Numbered from the stretch's first letter, positions 1 through 6,266 are shown. The stretch is 6,354 nucleotides of DNA from Prevotella sp. (GCA_017632825.1 JAGBQP010000087.1:1-6354); one strand, 5' to 3'. Numbers and translations: made by a program. Notes: generated by a model not told the origin, from the letters alone.

Positions 1-78
1 ATAGCGAGAAATTTCTGCAAGACCTGTGTATATAATAATGAAGGAATAAAAAGGTGAATTTTCAATAATAATGCCTAT

Positions 79-2010
79 ATGAAAGCAAGAGTTATTATGA
101 TGGTTGTGGCGCTGATGATGGTGATTGCAGCAAATGGAGAAAAGACGATGGTGAGTACCAATCGTCAGAAGGTTACTGCTAATCTTAAGCATGTAACGGT
201 GTTTACCAATGGTGCCCAGGTAGAACGCACCCATAGCGCCAACCTATTGGCTGGAGAGCAGGTGATAACCTTTACCGGCCTATCGCCCTATACCGATGTG
301 AAGAGTATGCAGATCAAGGCACGTGGAAAACTTACCGTGCTTGGAGTAAACTATCGAACCATACATCCTGATAGTCTGCAGCGCATCAAACAGTTGCGTG
401 AGGCTGAGAAACAGGTGAAGCAGACTGACGAAAAAGAACGCGAACTGAGGGCACAGTTAGAGGTGGTAAGCGCCCAGTTGGAGCTTGTGAAAACCAATTG
501 CTCTACGGGCAGTCGCACCGTAGTTACTCCATTGGCTAACATCAAGGAACTCAATAACTATTATGCCCAAGAAACGCTTGAGTTGAAGAAGAAAGCCATC
601 GCCATCGACCAGGAACTTGCCAAGTTGGATGAGATGCGCGAGAAACAGGAAAAGACGGTCGATTCGATTGCTCACCTCAAGCTGAAGTCTATCATCGAGG
701 CCGACCTCAAACTGCAGGTTCCACAAGCTGGCAAAGTGGAGTTCGACCTAACATATTATGTGAAAAATGCTGGTTGGTATCCCACTTACGACCTTCGCTC
801 TGATGGACTCGGCCAGCCGCTACAACTATCCTACAAGGCTCATATGTTCCAGAAAACTCAAGAAGAATGGAGCAATATACCTGTAACCCTCTCGTCAGCC
901 AATCCCAGCCTTTCAAATATTGCCCCAGAGTTGCGTACTTATTGGCTCAACTATGGCAAACAGGCTCCTCGTTATGACAATGCGTTAGCCGCCGATGGCA
1001 GTGTGTCAGGTGTAGTACTCGATGAAGAAGGCGAGCCATTGATAGGGTGTTCTGTCATGGTGGTAGGTACAAGCCTTGGTACGGTTACTGACATCAATGG
1101 ACAGTATAGTATCGTTATGCCTCGTGGCAAGAGTCAGCTGAAATTCACATACGTCGGATATCTGAGTCAGACCTGTCGTGTTAACGGTTCCACCCTGAAT
1201 GTCAGGATGGAGGAGGCTAATAATACATTGGAGGAAATGGTCGTCGTTGGCTATGGTGTCAGCAAAAAAGGAAGGGGAAGGTCCGGTTTCGTACAGGAAA
1301 ATGTCAATGAGGCTCTTCAGGGAAGGATTGCAGGACTGTCAGTCGTAAAGGATAAGGAAATGCCCGAGAGCGACCTGATTGCCGTTAACGAGCAGAAGGC
1401 ACAATTCGGCTACGAGTTCGACATCAAGCAGCCACTCACACTGTCCTCCGATGGGAAGACCACCACAACCGAGATAGCCCGCTATCAGTTGCCTTCCACC
1501 TATCAGTATCTTGGTATTCCGAGGGCTGATAAGGATGCATTCCTGATGGCCGATGCCACCGATTGGCAACAATACAGCTTGCTCGAAGGCGAAGCCAACG
1601 TTTACTTTGAAAACTCGTTTATAGGCAAGACCATTCTTGACCCAACAGTAGCCAACGACACCTTGCACTTCTCATTGGGCAGAGATAACGGCATCCGCAT
1701 TCAGCGCACCAAAGTGTCAGCCCGTTCTACTCGTCGCTTGTTGGCTTCAAGTCAAGAGCAGGACATGACTTGGCGTATCACGGTTAAGAACAGTCGCCAA
1801 GAAGCCGTTTCACTCACCTTACAAGACCAGATTCCTGTATCAGAGAATTCCAACATTACCGTTACAACCGAGGAGCTCAGCGGTGGACAACTTGACAAGT
1901 CAACAGGTATCCTTGTATGGCAACTTCAGCTCCAACCCAACGAGCAGCGTGAGTTTATCGTACAGTATCGTGTAAAATATCCAAAGAGCCGTAATCTGAT
2001 TGTGGAATAA
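79..2010 (+). CDS. Secreted DUF4140/DUF4139 (MuiA-family) protein with SusC-like insert
   Basis: This 643-residue protein belongs to the family often named 'mucoidy inhibitor MuiA'; its biochemical role is not established. Residues 1-20 form a signal peptide (MKAR, then a Met/Val/Ala-rich core), so it should act in the periplasm or envelope. Residues 36-95 fit DUF4140 (VTVFTNGAQVERT, then the FTGLSP turn). Residues 98-205 are Lys/Glu-rich and predicted coiled coil. DUF4139 starts near 219 with AGWYPTYDLR and the conserved LSSANPS (271-277). It is then interrupted at about 303-430 by a carboxypeptidase-regulatory-like and TonB-plug-like segment, and resumes (YEFDIKQPLTL, YLGIPRADKDAFLMA, GEANVYFENSFIGK) to the typical end VKYPKSRNL. 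The ATG at 79 is chosen because it directly precedes the signal peptide; the ATG at 71 meets a stop after three codons. No promoter is evident in the 78 bases before it, so co-transcription with an upstream gene is possible. The family call is firm; the function is unknown. Confidence 0.93.
   Translation: MKARVIMMVVALMMVIAANGEKTMVSTNRQKVTANLKHVTVFTNGAQVERTHSANLLAGEQVITFTGLSPYTDVKSMQIKARGKLTVLGVNYRTIHPDSLQRIKQLREAEKQVKQTDEKERELRAQLEVVSAQLELVKTNCSTGSRTVVTPLANIKELNNYYAQETLELKKKAIAIDQELAKLDEMREKQEKTVDSIAHLKLKSIIEADLKLQVPQAGKVEFDLTYYVKNAGWYPTYDLRSDGLGQPLQLSYKAHMFQKTQEEWSNIPVTLSSANPSLSNIAPELRTYWLNYGKQAPRYDNALAADGSVSGVVLDEEGEPLIGCSVMVVGTSLGTVTDINGQYSIVMPRGKSQLKFTYVGYLSQTCRVNGSTLNVRMEEANNTLEEMVVVGYGVSKKGRGRSGFVQENVNEALQGRIAGLSVVKDKEMPESDLIAVNEQKAQFGYEFDIKQPLTLSSDGKTTTTEIARYQLPSTYQYLGIPRADKDAFLMADATDWQQYSLLEGEANVYFENSFIGKTILDPTVANDTLHFSLGRDNGIRIQRTKVSARSTRRLLASSQEQDMTWRITVKNSRQEAVSLTLQDQIPVSENSNITVTTEELSGGQLDKSTGILVWQLQLQPNEQREFIVQYRVKYPKSRNLIVE
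1000..1353 (+). other. CarboxypepD_reg-like plus TonB-box/plug-like insert inside DUF4139
   Basis: Residues 308-425 of the DUF4139 protein read like the start of a SusC/RagA outer-membrane receptor. SVSGVVLDEEGEPLIG, then GTVTDINGQYSI and KFTYVGYLSQ, are the hallmark strands of the carboxypeptidase regulatory-like (CarboxypepD_reg) fold, at 308-377. LEEMVVVGYG (384-393) matches the TonB-box region of SusC proteins. NVNEALQGRIAGLSVV (408-423) matches the first part of a TonB plug domain. No remaining plug and no barrel follow; the sequence returns to DUF4139. The reading frame is intact, so this is a stable insertion rather than a broken gene. Inserts of this kind are, to my recollection, seen in other Bacteroidota DUF4139 proteins, so it is probably inherited rather than a recent event. 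Confidence 0.85.
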
Positions 2011-2030
2011 TTACAAGTGGGAAAGCGGCG

Positions 2031-3614
2031 TTACGGACAAACCGCACGGATAGTCATGCCAACATATCTGTTATCCCACGTCTTGTATGCCTCCCCCCAG
2101 AACGATTGGATGGAATAACAGATGGCACGCTGATTGGAGCCAGGAACCATGTCTGTTGTCCAACAGTATATTTCGTCCATCACATTTGTAGATCCTGTAT
2201 GCGGGAAATAGATGTAATTGCCGTTAGGTCCCGTCGCCTTCATCACGGTCTGGCCATTCAGCGTCACATTTTCGAAAGTACAGTTGTCGACAAGTTCCTG
2301 AAACTCCTCAGGGGTCGGTATGTGCCAGTTGCCACCCAGGAATTCGTGGGCCGCGTCGTCCTCAAGGTCGAGTCGTGTCTTTCCGTCTACTTCGCCCCAT
2401 CTACTGTCAGTAACGTATTTTGAGAACTTGCTGTAATCTCTGTCGCCTTCGTATACTTCCTTGCAGAACTTATAATTCTCCCATTCATAACGTGTTTGCT
2501 TGGGAGTCAGTTCTCCCCATGCGATGAAATAGCCGTATTCGGTTTCCGTGCGTGCTCCTATGTTTGCTGATGCCCAGCGCACAGACAATCCGAGGTCAAC
2601 AGCCTTGATGTCGCTGGGTTTGGGTAGGGGTGATAAGTCAAACATAGCCAATGCCAGGAAGTGGGATGCATGGTCGATTGAATCCTGCAGTTCCTTATTC
2701 GTATTGTTAATAAGGCCTAAGTAGGAGTGCAGCTTCTGTCCGTCGTTCTCGACTGCATATGTTCTCATGGCAACAGCGCGCTGGTAGTTTCTGTCAAGCG
2801 CCTGATAGCTTTCTGCGCTGTATTCCGCGGGATTGATGGTGCTCAGCAGGTTTTGGGCATCCGCAATGTTGCGATCAAGGACGTTTAGTTTCAGATAGAC
2901 GGTGTCGGGCGCTGCCCCCCGTTCTTTTACAGGACGTATGGGCAGTCCTTCGCTTCTGTTAACCGTCCAAAAGGTCGAAACACCTGTCAGTTCGATACTG
3001 AAGACTTTCAATTCTCTGCCCTTCGTACAATCCTTGCACCACATCTTGGTGTCGTTGTCCCAGGTTATCAGTTCATTGCCTTGCATTCGTCCGGTGGACG
3101 GAAAGAATACGGAGTTGCCGTTAGGTCCTATCAGCATGAAACCGTAAACACCGTTCTTGAGGGTGGGTCTCATCCTGCAACAATTTTCGTCGGTAGTATA
3201 CATGTCATGAAGGAACCTCACCTCCTCAACTGTCGGCAGGCGCCATCCTTCGCCTAAGATAACCGTTGCAGCATCGTCCTGTGGCTGAAGAAGGGCGTTG
3301 TCTTTATAGTATAAATTGGAGGATTGCAGTTTGTACGTTTCCCACGAATAGACTTCCTTGGGCTCCGTTTCACCCCAGGCAAAGAAAAGGCCGGTGTCCT
3401 CGGGTCGCTTTGCGCCTAAGTTCTTGGTGGCAATCATGAAATTGCCGACTCCGAAATCCACGTAGTCGTCTGTCGTTTCGTACTCAGCATACCTTACAAC
3501 AGGTTTTTCCGGCTCTGGCTGCGGCTGTGGTTCGGGAATAACATCCTCATCTTTCTGACATGATGCAAACATGCACATCATGAGAGGCATATACACATAA
3601 AATATCTTTTTCAT
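2031..3614 (-). CDS. Surface lipoprotein with two FISUMP domains and helical linker
   Basis: This is a 527-residue predicted lipoprotein of unknown ligand. The signal peptide ends in the lipobox FASC with the lipidated Cys at 19. It is followed by QKDED, close to the Bacteroidota surface-export signal, and then a Pro/Glu/Gln-rich tether (27-38). Two copies of a Fibrobacter succinogenes major paralogous-type domain follow, at about 50-232 and 337-527. The copies share VDFG/VDLG, an FxAWGE motif, a W-E-Y-K motif, GWRLPTVEE versus NWHIPTPEE, and GPNGN followed by FPSTG or FPHTG. Between them, residues 239-312 form a helical segment resembling a FIVAR module (AEYSAESYQALDRNYQRA). It is the second gene of a minus-strand operon, starting 15 bases after the stop of the BACON lipoprotein gene, and has no promoter of its own in that gap. 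Its stop faces that of the DUF4139 gene across 20 bases. FISUMP domains are related to C-type-lectin-like and sulfatase-modifying folds, so a binding role is plausible but inferred. Confidence 0.92.
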   Translation of the reverse strand: MKKIFYVYMPLMMCMFASCQKDEDVIPEPQPQPEPEKPVVRYAEYETTDDYVDFGVGNFMIATKNLGAKRPEDTGLFFAWGETEPKEVYSWETYKLQSSNLYYKDNALLQPQDDAATVILGEGWRLPTVEEVRFLHDMYTTDENCCRMRPTLKNGVYGFMLIGPNGNSVFFPSTGRMQGNELITWDNDTKMWCKDCTKGRELKVFSIELTGVSTFWTVNRSEGLPIRPVKERGAAPDTVYLKLNVLDRNIADAQNLLSTINPAEYSAESYQALDRNYQRAVAMRTYAVENDGQKLHSYLGLINNTNKELQDSIDHASHFLALAMFDLSPLPKPSDIKAVDLGLSVRWASANIGARTETEYGYFIAWGELTPKQTRYEWENYKFCKEVYEGDRDYSKFSKYVTDSRWGEVDGKTRLDLEDDAAHEFLGGNWHIPTPEEFQELVDNCTFENVTLNGQTVMKATGPNGNYIYFPHTGSTNVMDEIYCWTTDMVPGSNQRAICYSIQSFWGEAYKTWDNRYVGMTIRAVCP

Positions 3615-3629
3615 CTTATCTATTTTATA

Positions 3630-5285
3630 TTACAATTTCTTAGCTTTCATTGGGGCGGCATCGAACACCCAGACACCATCGATACAGGATACCAACAACT
3701 GATCTGTGGCTGGCAGGAAATAGCAGTTCTTTGCCTCGTAGTTACCGATAAATCTGTGATGTGTGCCGAAAATGCCTCGGCCTTCCGTCATATCGTAGAG
3801 TTCCAGACAGCCGTCAAGCGAACAAACCTGATAGATGTAATCGCGGTCAGAGACATTCCAGTCCCACGCACATTTTGAATCGCGGGCCTCCATTTCAAGC
3901 ACCTCAGAATACGACAACGGCTCCAGTGTGACCACACATTCGCTGCCTGGGGCTGTGCAGATGAAAGCCTTATTGGCAAAGGGCGACATCTGCAAGTCCA
4001 TCAGATTGCCACCGGCATAGTATTTGTTGGACTGGAAACTGGGGTGGATATCCACTTCAACGGGCTTCTGGTGCTGTCTGTTTACCCATGCCATAGGGCT
4101 ATAGAGACTGGGATACATACTGGCATAGATACGCGTGCCGTCGTAATTGACATACAAGTGCTCGAATTCATACTCAGACATGTCGTATCCGCTCAGTGTG
4201 ATCTTGTCGTCATTGGCACTATCGATATAGCGCCATTCCATAGCCGTGGAGCTCGTTGATATGAGTCGGAGAATACCAAAACCATCGTTGGTAAACGCCA
4301 CTTCGGCAGCGCAATTCTCCGGGTACTGGGGATGGGCATACGGTGAGGCTTCTATCTGAACCTGCTTCACGATTTCGCCCTTCGCAGGATCTACCACGCA
4401 GAAGTACTCCTCATTGCCCATCACATAGAGCAGGCCGTTATACGGATTCATGCAGAGGTGAGTGGCAGCGTAGGGTAGGTTGACGCTTTTCATCTCCGTC
4501 ATGTCATCAAGTGACAACTGCACTAACCTTTTTTTGTCAGGATCCCAGTCGTCAATGGCTATCCAAATGCTTTGCTTGTCGAGAGAGAGCGTGGTATAAC
4601 AGATCCAACCATACTCTTCGTCCAATAAGAACTTCTTCTGATAGAAGGGAACAGAGACGCCTTTCTTTCGCTCCACCCAGTCGCTTGCCGACTTGTAAGC
4701 TAACGCCAACTCAATATCACTTCCCAGCTTGGATACTTTCAACGGTATTCGCCAGCTAAGTCCTTCATTGTCAATCTTTTCAGCCTGAGCATCAATATAA
4801 TAAAATTCGCTATTGGAATAGGCATTCAGCGCCCCTAAAGGCCTGTCGAAGATGAATTCTACGGAGTCTAATTCGCCTTTTATCACATTTCCTAAAATGG
4901 CACGGGTACTCACAAGCTCAGCAGGTTTCTGACCTTGCTTGACAGACAGCGTCAATTTTTTCTGACCTTCCGAAATAGTGACTGTTGCTTCGCGGTCGAC
5001 AGCATTGGTATTTTCCTGCCAACTGACACAGATATTAGTACCGCCGGTGCCCGATGTCGGCGAAACCGATAGCCAGTCGGCGGAACAAGTCGCCGTCCAC
5101 GTGATAGCCAGATCGGCTGACATGCTGATATTGGCAAAGCCGGCTGTATAATTGGCAGTAATACTGTTTCTTGCCAGTTTAAACTCATGGGGTGTTTGAT
5201 GGTTCTCAAATTGCTCTTCTTTGGAACAGCCGGAAAACACCAGCAGTCCTATAAATACGAATAAAAATAAGCGCGCTTTTATCAT
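3630..5285 (-). CDS. BACON-domain lipoprotein with C-terminal beta-propeller-like region
   Basis: This 551-residue protein starts with a lipoprotein signal peptide ending in VFSGC (Cys20), followed by SKEE, which fits the Lys-Glu-Glu surface-export pattern. Residues 35-118 are a BACON domain: ITWTATCSADWLSVSPTSG, then the closing strand LTLSVKQGQK. BACON domains are typical of Bacteroidota surface proteins, often linked to glycan or mucin binding. Residues 122-205 look like a further beta-sandwich, possibly Ig-like. From about 215 to the end come repeated strand motifs such as GWICYTTLSLDKQSIWIAI, NPYNGLLYVMG, VNYDGTRIYASM and ATDQLLVSCIDGVWVFD. These suggest a beta-propeller of the YVTN/WD-like kind, but no catalytic motif is visible. 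It is the promoter-proximal gene of a two-gene operon with the FISUMP lipoprotein, and a clear Bacteroidota promoter lies 55 bases upstream of its ATG. The gene is intact; the ligand is unknown. Confidence 0.92.
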   Translation of the reverse strand: MIKARLFLFVFIGLLVFSGCSKEEQFENHQTPHEFKLARNSITANYTAGFANISMSADLAITWTATCSADWLSVSPTSGTGGTNICVSWQENTNAVDREATVTISEGQKKLTLSVKQGQKPAELVSTRAILGNVIKGELDSVEFIFDRPLGALNAYSNSEFYYIDAQAEKIDNEGLSWRIPLKVSKLGSDIELALAYKSASDWVERKKGVSVPFYQKKFLLDEEYGWICYTTLSLDKQSIWIAIDDWDPDKKRLVQLSLDDMTEMKSVNLPYAATHLCMNPYNGLLYVMGNEEYFCVVDPAKGEIVKQVQIEASPYAHPQYPENCAAEVAFTNDGFGILRLISTSSTAMEWRYIDSANDDKITLSGYDMSEYEFEHLYVNYDGTRIYASMYPSLYSPMAWVNRQHQKPVEVDIHPSFQSNKYYAGGNLMDLQMSPFANKAFICTAPGSECVVTLEPLSYSEVLEMEARDSKCAWDWNVSDRDYIYQVCSLDGCLELYDMTEGRGIFGTHHRFIGNYEAKNCYFLPATDQLLVSCIDGVWVFDAAPMKAKKL

Positions 5286-5339
5286 GCTATTACATTCTTA
5301 TAAGTTCTTTTAATGGTTATATGATCCCAAAAACGGCTG

Positions 5340-5370
5340 CAAAGGTACAAAAATAATTGTAAGAATGCAA
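5340..5370 (-). promoter_or_regulatory. Promoter of the lipoprotein operon
   Basis: On the minus strand TACCTTTG (5340-5347) is a full match to the Bacteroidota -7 element TAnnTTTG. TTG at 5368-5370 supplies the -33 element with a 20-base spacer, the usual distance for the primary sigma factor of this phylum. Transcription should start a few bases below 5340, giving a leader of roughly 45-50 bases before the ATG at 5285. It lies just past the tRNA terminator, so the operon can be expressed independently of the tRNA. Confidence 0.8.
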
Positions 5371-5393
5371 GTTCTTCGCCATAAAAACATATG

Positions 5394-5431
5394 AAAAATC
5401 GCAAGTTCCTATTAAGAAAGAACTTGCGATT
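5394..5431 (-). terminator. Intrinsic terminator after tRNA-Val
   Basis: The arms 5397-5408 and 5420-5431 form a 12-base-pair perfect stem (core GCAAGTTC/GAACTTGC) around an 11-base loop. On the minus strand the stem is followed by a short run of T residues (complement of 5394-5397). The hairpin begins six bases after the encoded CCA of the tRNA, so it very likely ends the tRNA transcript. It separates the tRNA from the lipoprotein operon promoter just downstream. Confidence 0.82.
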
Positions 5432-5436
5432 GGTGT

Positions 5437-5514
5437 TGGTAGGGACACCCGGGCTCGAACCGGGGACCTCTGCAATGTGACTGCAGCGCTCTAAACCAAC
5501 TGGGCTATGCCCCT
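5437..5514 (-). tRNA. tRNA-Val (anticodon CAC)
   Basis: The minus strand folds into a complete 78-base cloverleaf with encoded CCA. The acceptor stem is AGGGGCA/TGTCCCT, with discriminator A then CCA. The anticodon stem is CTGCA/TGCAG with loop GTCACAT, placing CAC at 34-36, which reads GUG (valine). The T arm is CCCGG/CCGGG with loop TTCGAGC. A35, C36 and A73 agree with valine identity elements. Oddities are an A1-U72 first pair, a C12-A23 mismatch in the D stem (GCCC/GAGC), and G32/U38 in the anticodon loop. The gene stands alone, with its own promoter about 100 bases upstream and a hairpin terminator right behind it. No repeat of its 3' end or integrase gene appears in the window. Confidence 0.93.
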
Positions 5515-5556
5515 AACATTGTTGTTTTGTGGGTGCAAGGATGGTGCAAGCTGAAT

Positions 5557-5579
5557 GCAATCGAGTTCGCTCGAATTGC
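5557..5579 (-). other. Hairpin in the tRNA-Val leader
   Basis: Between the predicted tRNA promoter and the mature tRNA 5' end, the sequence forms a nine-base-pair hairpin: GCAA/TTGC, one bulged base at 5575, then TCGAG/CTCGA. A four-base loop (5566-5569, CGAA as read on the minus strand) closes it. No T run follows, so it does not look like a terminator. It may be a processing or protective element of the precursor, or have no function. The rest of the leader (5515-5611) shows no coding potential. Confidence 0.45.
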
Positions 5580-5611
5580 TAAGGCGTAGCCCGTTCTCGC
5601 AGATTCGGTTG

Positions 5612-5642
5612 CAAAGGTAAGCATTAATTTTGAATCCGCCAA
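5612..5642 (-). promoter_or_regulatory. Promoter of tRNA-Val
   Basis: On the minus strand TACCTTTG (5612-5619) matches TAnnTTTG exactly, and TTG (5640-5642) gives the -33 element with a 20-base spacer. This is the same layout, including the same -7 sequence, as the lipoprotein operon promoter. Upstream on the minus strand lies a run of eight A residues (complement of 5653-5660), which could act as an A-rich UP-like element. The predicted leader before the tRNA is about 90 bases. Confidence 0.75.
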
Positions 5643-5684
5643 CGTTTTCGGCGTTTTTTTTCTTGTCGGAGCACGGATTTATTG

Positions 5685-5722
5685 AAAATTTAACGGCCGC
5701 TGCAAGGGATCTGCAACGGCCG
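5685..5722 (-). terminator. Hairpin terminator after the small exported protein gene
   Basis: Arms 5694-5705 and 5711-5722 pair over 12 positions around a five-base loop. The outer six pairs are CGGCCG/CGGCCG; two inner positions pair as G-U only when read on the minus strand and would be C-A mismatches on the plus strand. This points to a minus-strand transcript. A T-rich tail (TTAAATTTTC, complement of 5684-5693) follows. It sits 24 bases beyond the stop codon of the 119-residue protein gene and upstream of the tRNA promoter. Confidence 0.72.
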
Positions 5723-5746
5723 GTAAACAATCTTTTTGCCTGTTTC

Positions 5747-6106
5747 TTACCAAATGAAGCGGTTCTGAAGTGTGACTCCCAGCAGCTGCATGTAAGTATT
5801 GAACTGCTTGTCGTTGAGAACGTTGCGCATCTGCTTTGCATCCTTTCTGATGGCCTGCTGAATCAGAGCGTGGCGCTGGAACCGTCTTGCTGAAGTAGCC
5901 GAGATAAGCTCGTCGTTAAAATTGTCACTGATGACTTTCACTGCTTCCATCTGGTTGTCGGTGAGATCGAGTGTCACTGCCAGTCTGCGAAGGTCGAAGG
6001 TGAGTCCACTTTCTTCAACATTTTTTACTGCGCTGGTGTTTGTTGTTTCAGCGAAACTGATGGTCATCATCATTGCGGCTACTACCGTTAAAATAATCTT
6101 CTTCAT
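5747..6106 (-). CDS. Small exported protein with LTxxQ-like motifs
   Basis: This is a 119-residue protein with a clear signal peptide: MKKIILTVVA, a Met-rich core, and likely cleavage after SFA at residue 19. The mature part of about 100 residues is mostly helical and charged. Two related motifs, LDLTDNQMEAV (46-56) and VLNDKQFNTYM (96-106), resemble the paired LTxxQ motifs of the Spy/CpxP periplasmic chaperone family. The match is short, so this is a suggestion rather than an assignment; similar small secreted proteins are common in Prevotella and Bacteroides and are usually called hypothetical. There is no lipobox and no second membrane segment, so a soluble periplasmic location is expected. 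It is transcribed alone: a strong hairpin terminator follows, and a 248-base upstream region carries a Shine-Dalgarno-like site and three copies of a 12-base repeat. No standard TAnnTTTG promoter could be found for it. Confidence 0.87.
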   Translation of the reverse strand: MKKIILTVVAAMMMTISFAETTNTSAVKNVEESGLTFDLRRLAVTLDLTDNQMEAVKVISDNFNDELISATSARRFQRHALIQQAIRKDAKQMRNVLNDKQFNTYMQLLGVTLQNRFIW

Positions 6107-6113
6107 AATTTTT

Positions 6114-6118
6114 TCCTT
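6114..6118 (-). promoter_or_regulatory. Shine-Dalgarno-like ribosome binding site
   Basis: AAGGA on the minus strand lies seven bases before the ATG at 6106, inside a purine-only tract (AAAGAAAGGAAAAAA). Bacteroidota genes usually lack a Shine-Dalgarno site and rely on A-rich leaders, so a well-placed one is notable. It supports the chosen start and suggests efficient translation. Confidence 0.5.
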
Positions 6119-6132
6119 TCTTTTTTTTTATT

Positions 6133-6172
6133 GTTATCCTGTTTTTTTGTTATCCTGTTTGTTATCCTGTTT
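6133..6172 (-). repeat. Three direct copies of AAACAGGATAAC in the leader
   Basis: Read on the minus strand, the 12-base unit AAACAGGATAAC occurs exactly at 6161-6172, 6149-6160 and 6133-6144. The first two are directly adjacent and the third is offset by a four-base A insertion. The block ends about 26 bases before the ATG of the small exported protein and is probably within its 5' leader. Each unit contains AGGA. It may be a protein-binding array, a set of ribosome standby sites, or simple slippage. Confidence 0.85.
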
Positions 6173-6238
6173 CTGACTCTTTGACGCATGAAAAACGAAA
6201 AGGTTTAAAAGGAATCGAATTTTTTTTTGAAAAAAATG

Positions 6239-6266
6239 CAAATTAGCATAAATTAGCACTAATTTG
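6239..6266. repeat. AATTAG direct and inverted repeat cluster
   Basis: AATTAGCA occurs at 6241 and again at 6251, ten bases apart. The second copy also forms a perfect inverted repeat, AAATTAG-CA-CTAATTT (6250-6265). An outer pair CAAATTAG (6239-6246) and CTAATTTG (6259-6266) surrounds it. The spacing of one helical turn is compatible with a dimeric regulator site. Short repeats of this flavour are also scattered between genes in Bacteroidales, so it may be an intergenic repeat without local function. Confidence 0.6.

Noticed and set aside
3..35. A possible C-terminal tail of an upstream plus-strand gene, reading SEKFLQDLCI before a stop.
   Set aside because: Only ten residues are visible, and other frames are also open for part of the stretch; this is too short to support a partial gene.
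2106..5209. Several open frames of 60-110 codons inside the two lipoprotein genes on either strand.
   Set aside because: They lie wholly within well-supported genes, have low-complexity or atypical composition, and show no recognisable family features.
5397..5514. The tRNA 3' region considered as an integration site for a mobile element.
   Set aside because: No second copy of the tRNA 3' end, integrase or other element gene is visible; the nearby inverted repeat is explained as the tRNA terminator.
5637..5660. A plus-strand GC-rich stretch followed by eight T residues, resembling an intrinsic terminator.
   Set aside because: The hairpin is only about four pairs with a poor loop, and no plus-strand gene ends nearby; on the minus strand the tract is better read as an A-rich element upstream of the tRNA promoter.
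5491..5841. A 116-residue minus-strand open frame running from inside the small exported protein gene into the tRNA.
   Set aside because: It overlaps the tRNA, the terminator hairpin and the tRNA promoter, and its sequence is the out-of-frame reading of the exported protein gene.
6133..6172. The three 12-base repeats considered as a small CRISPR array.
   Set aside because: The units are too short, two are adjacent with no spacer, and no cas gene is present.
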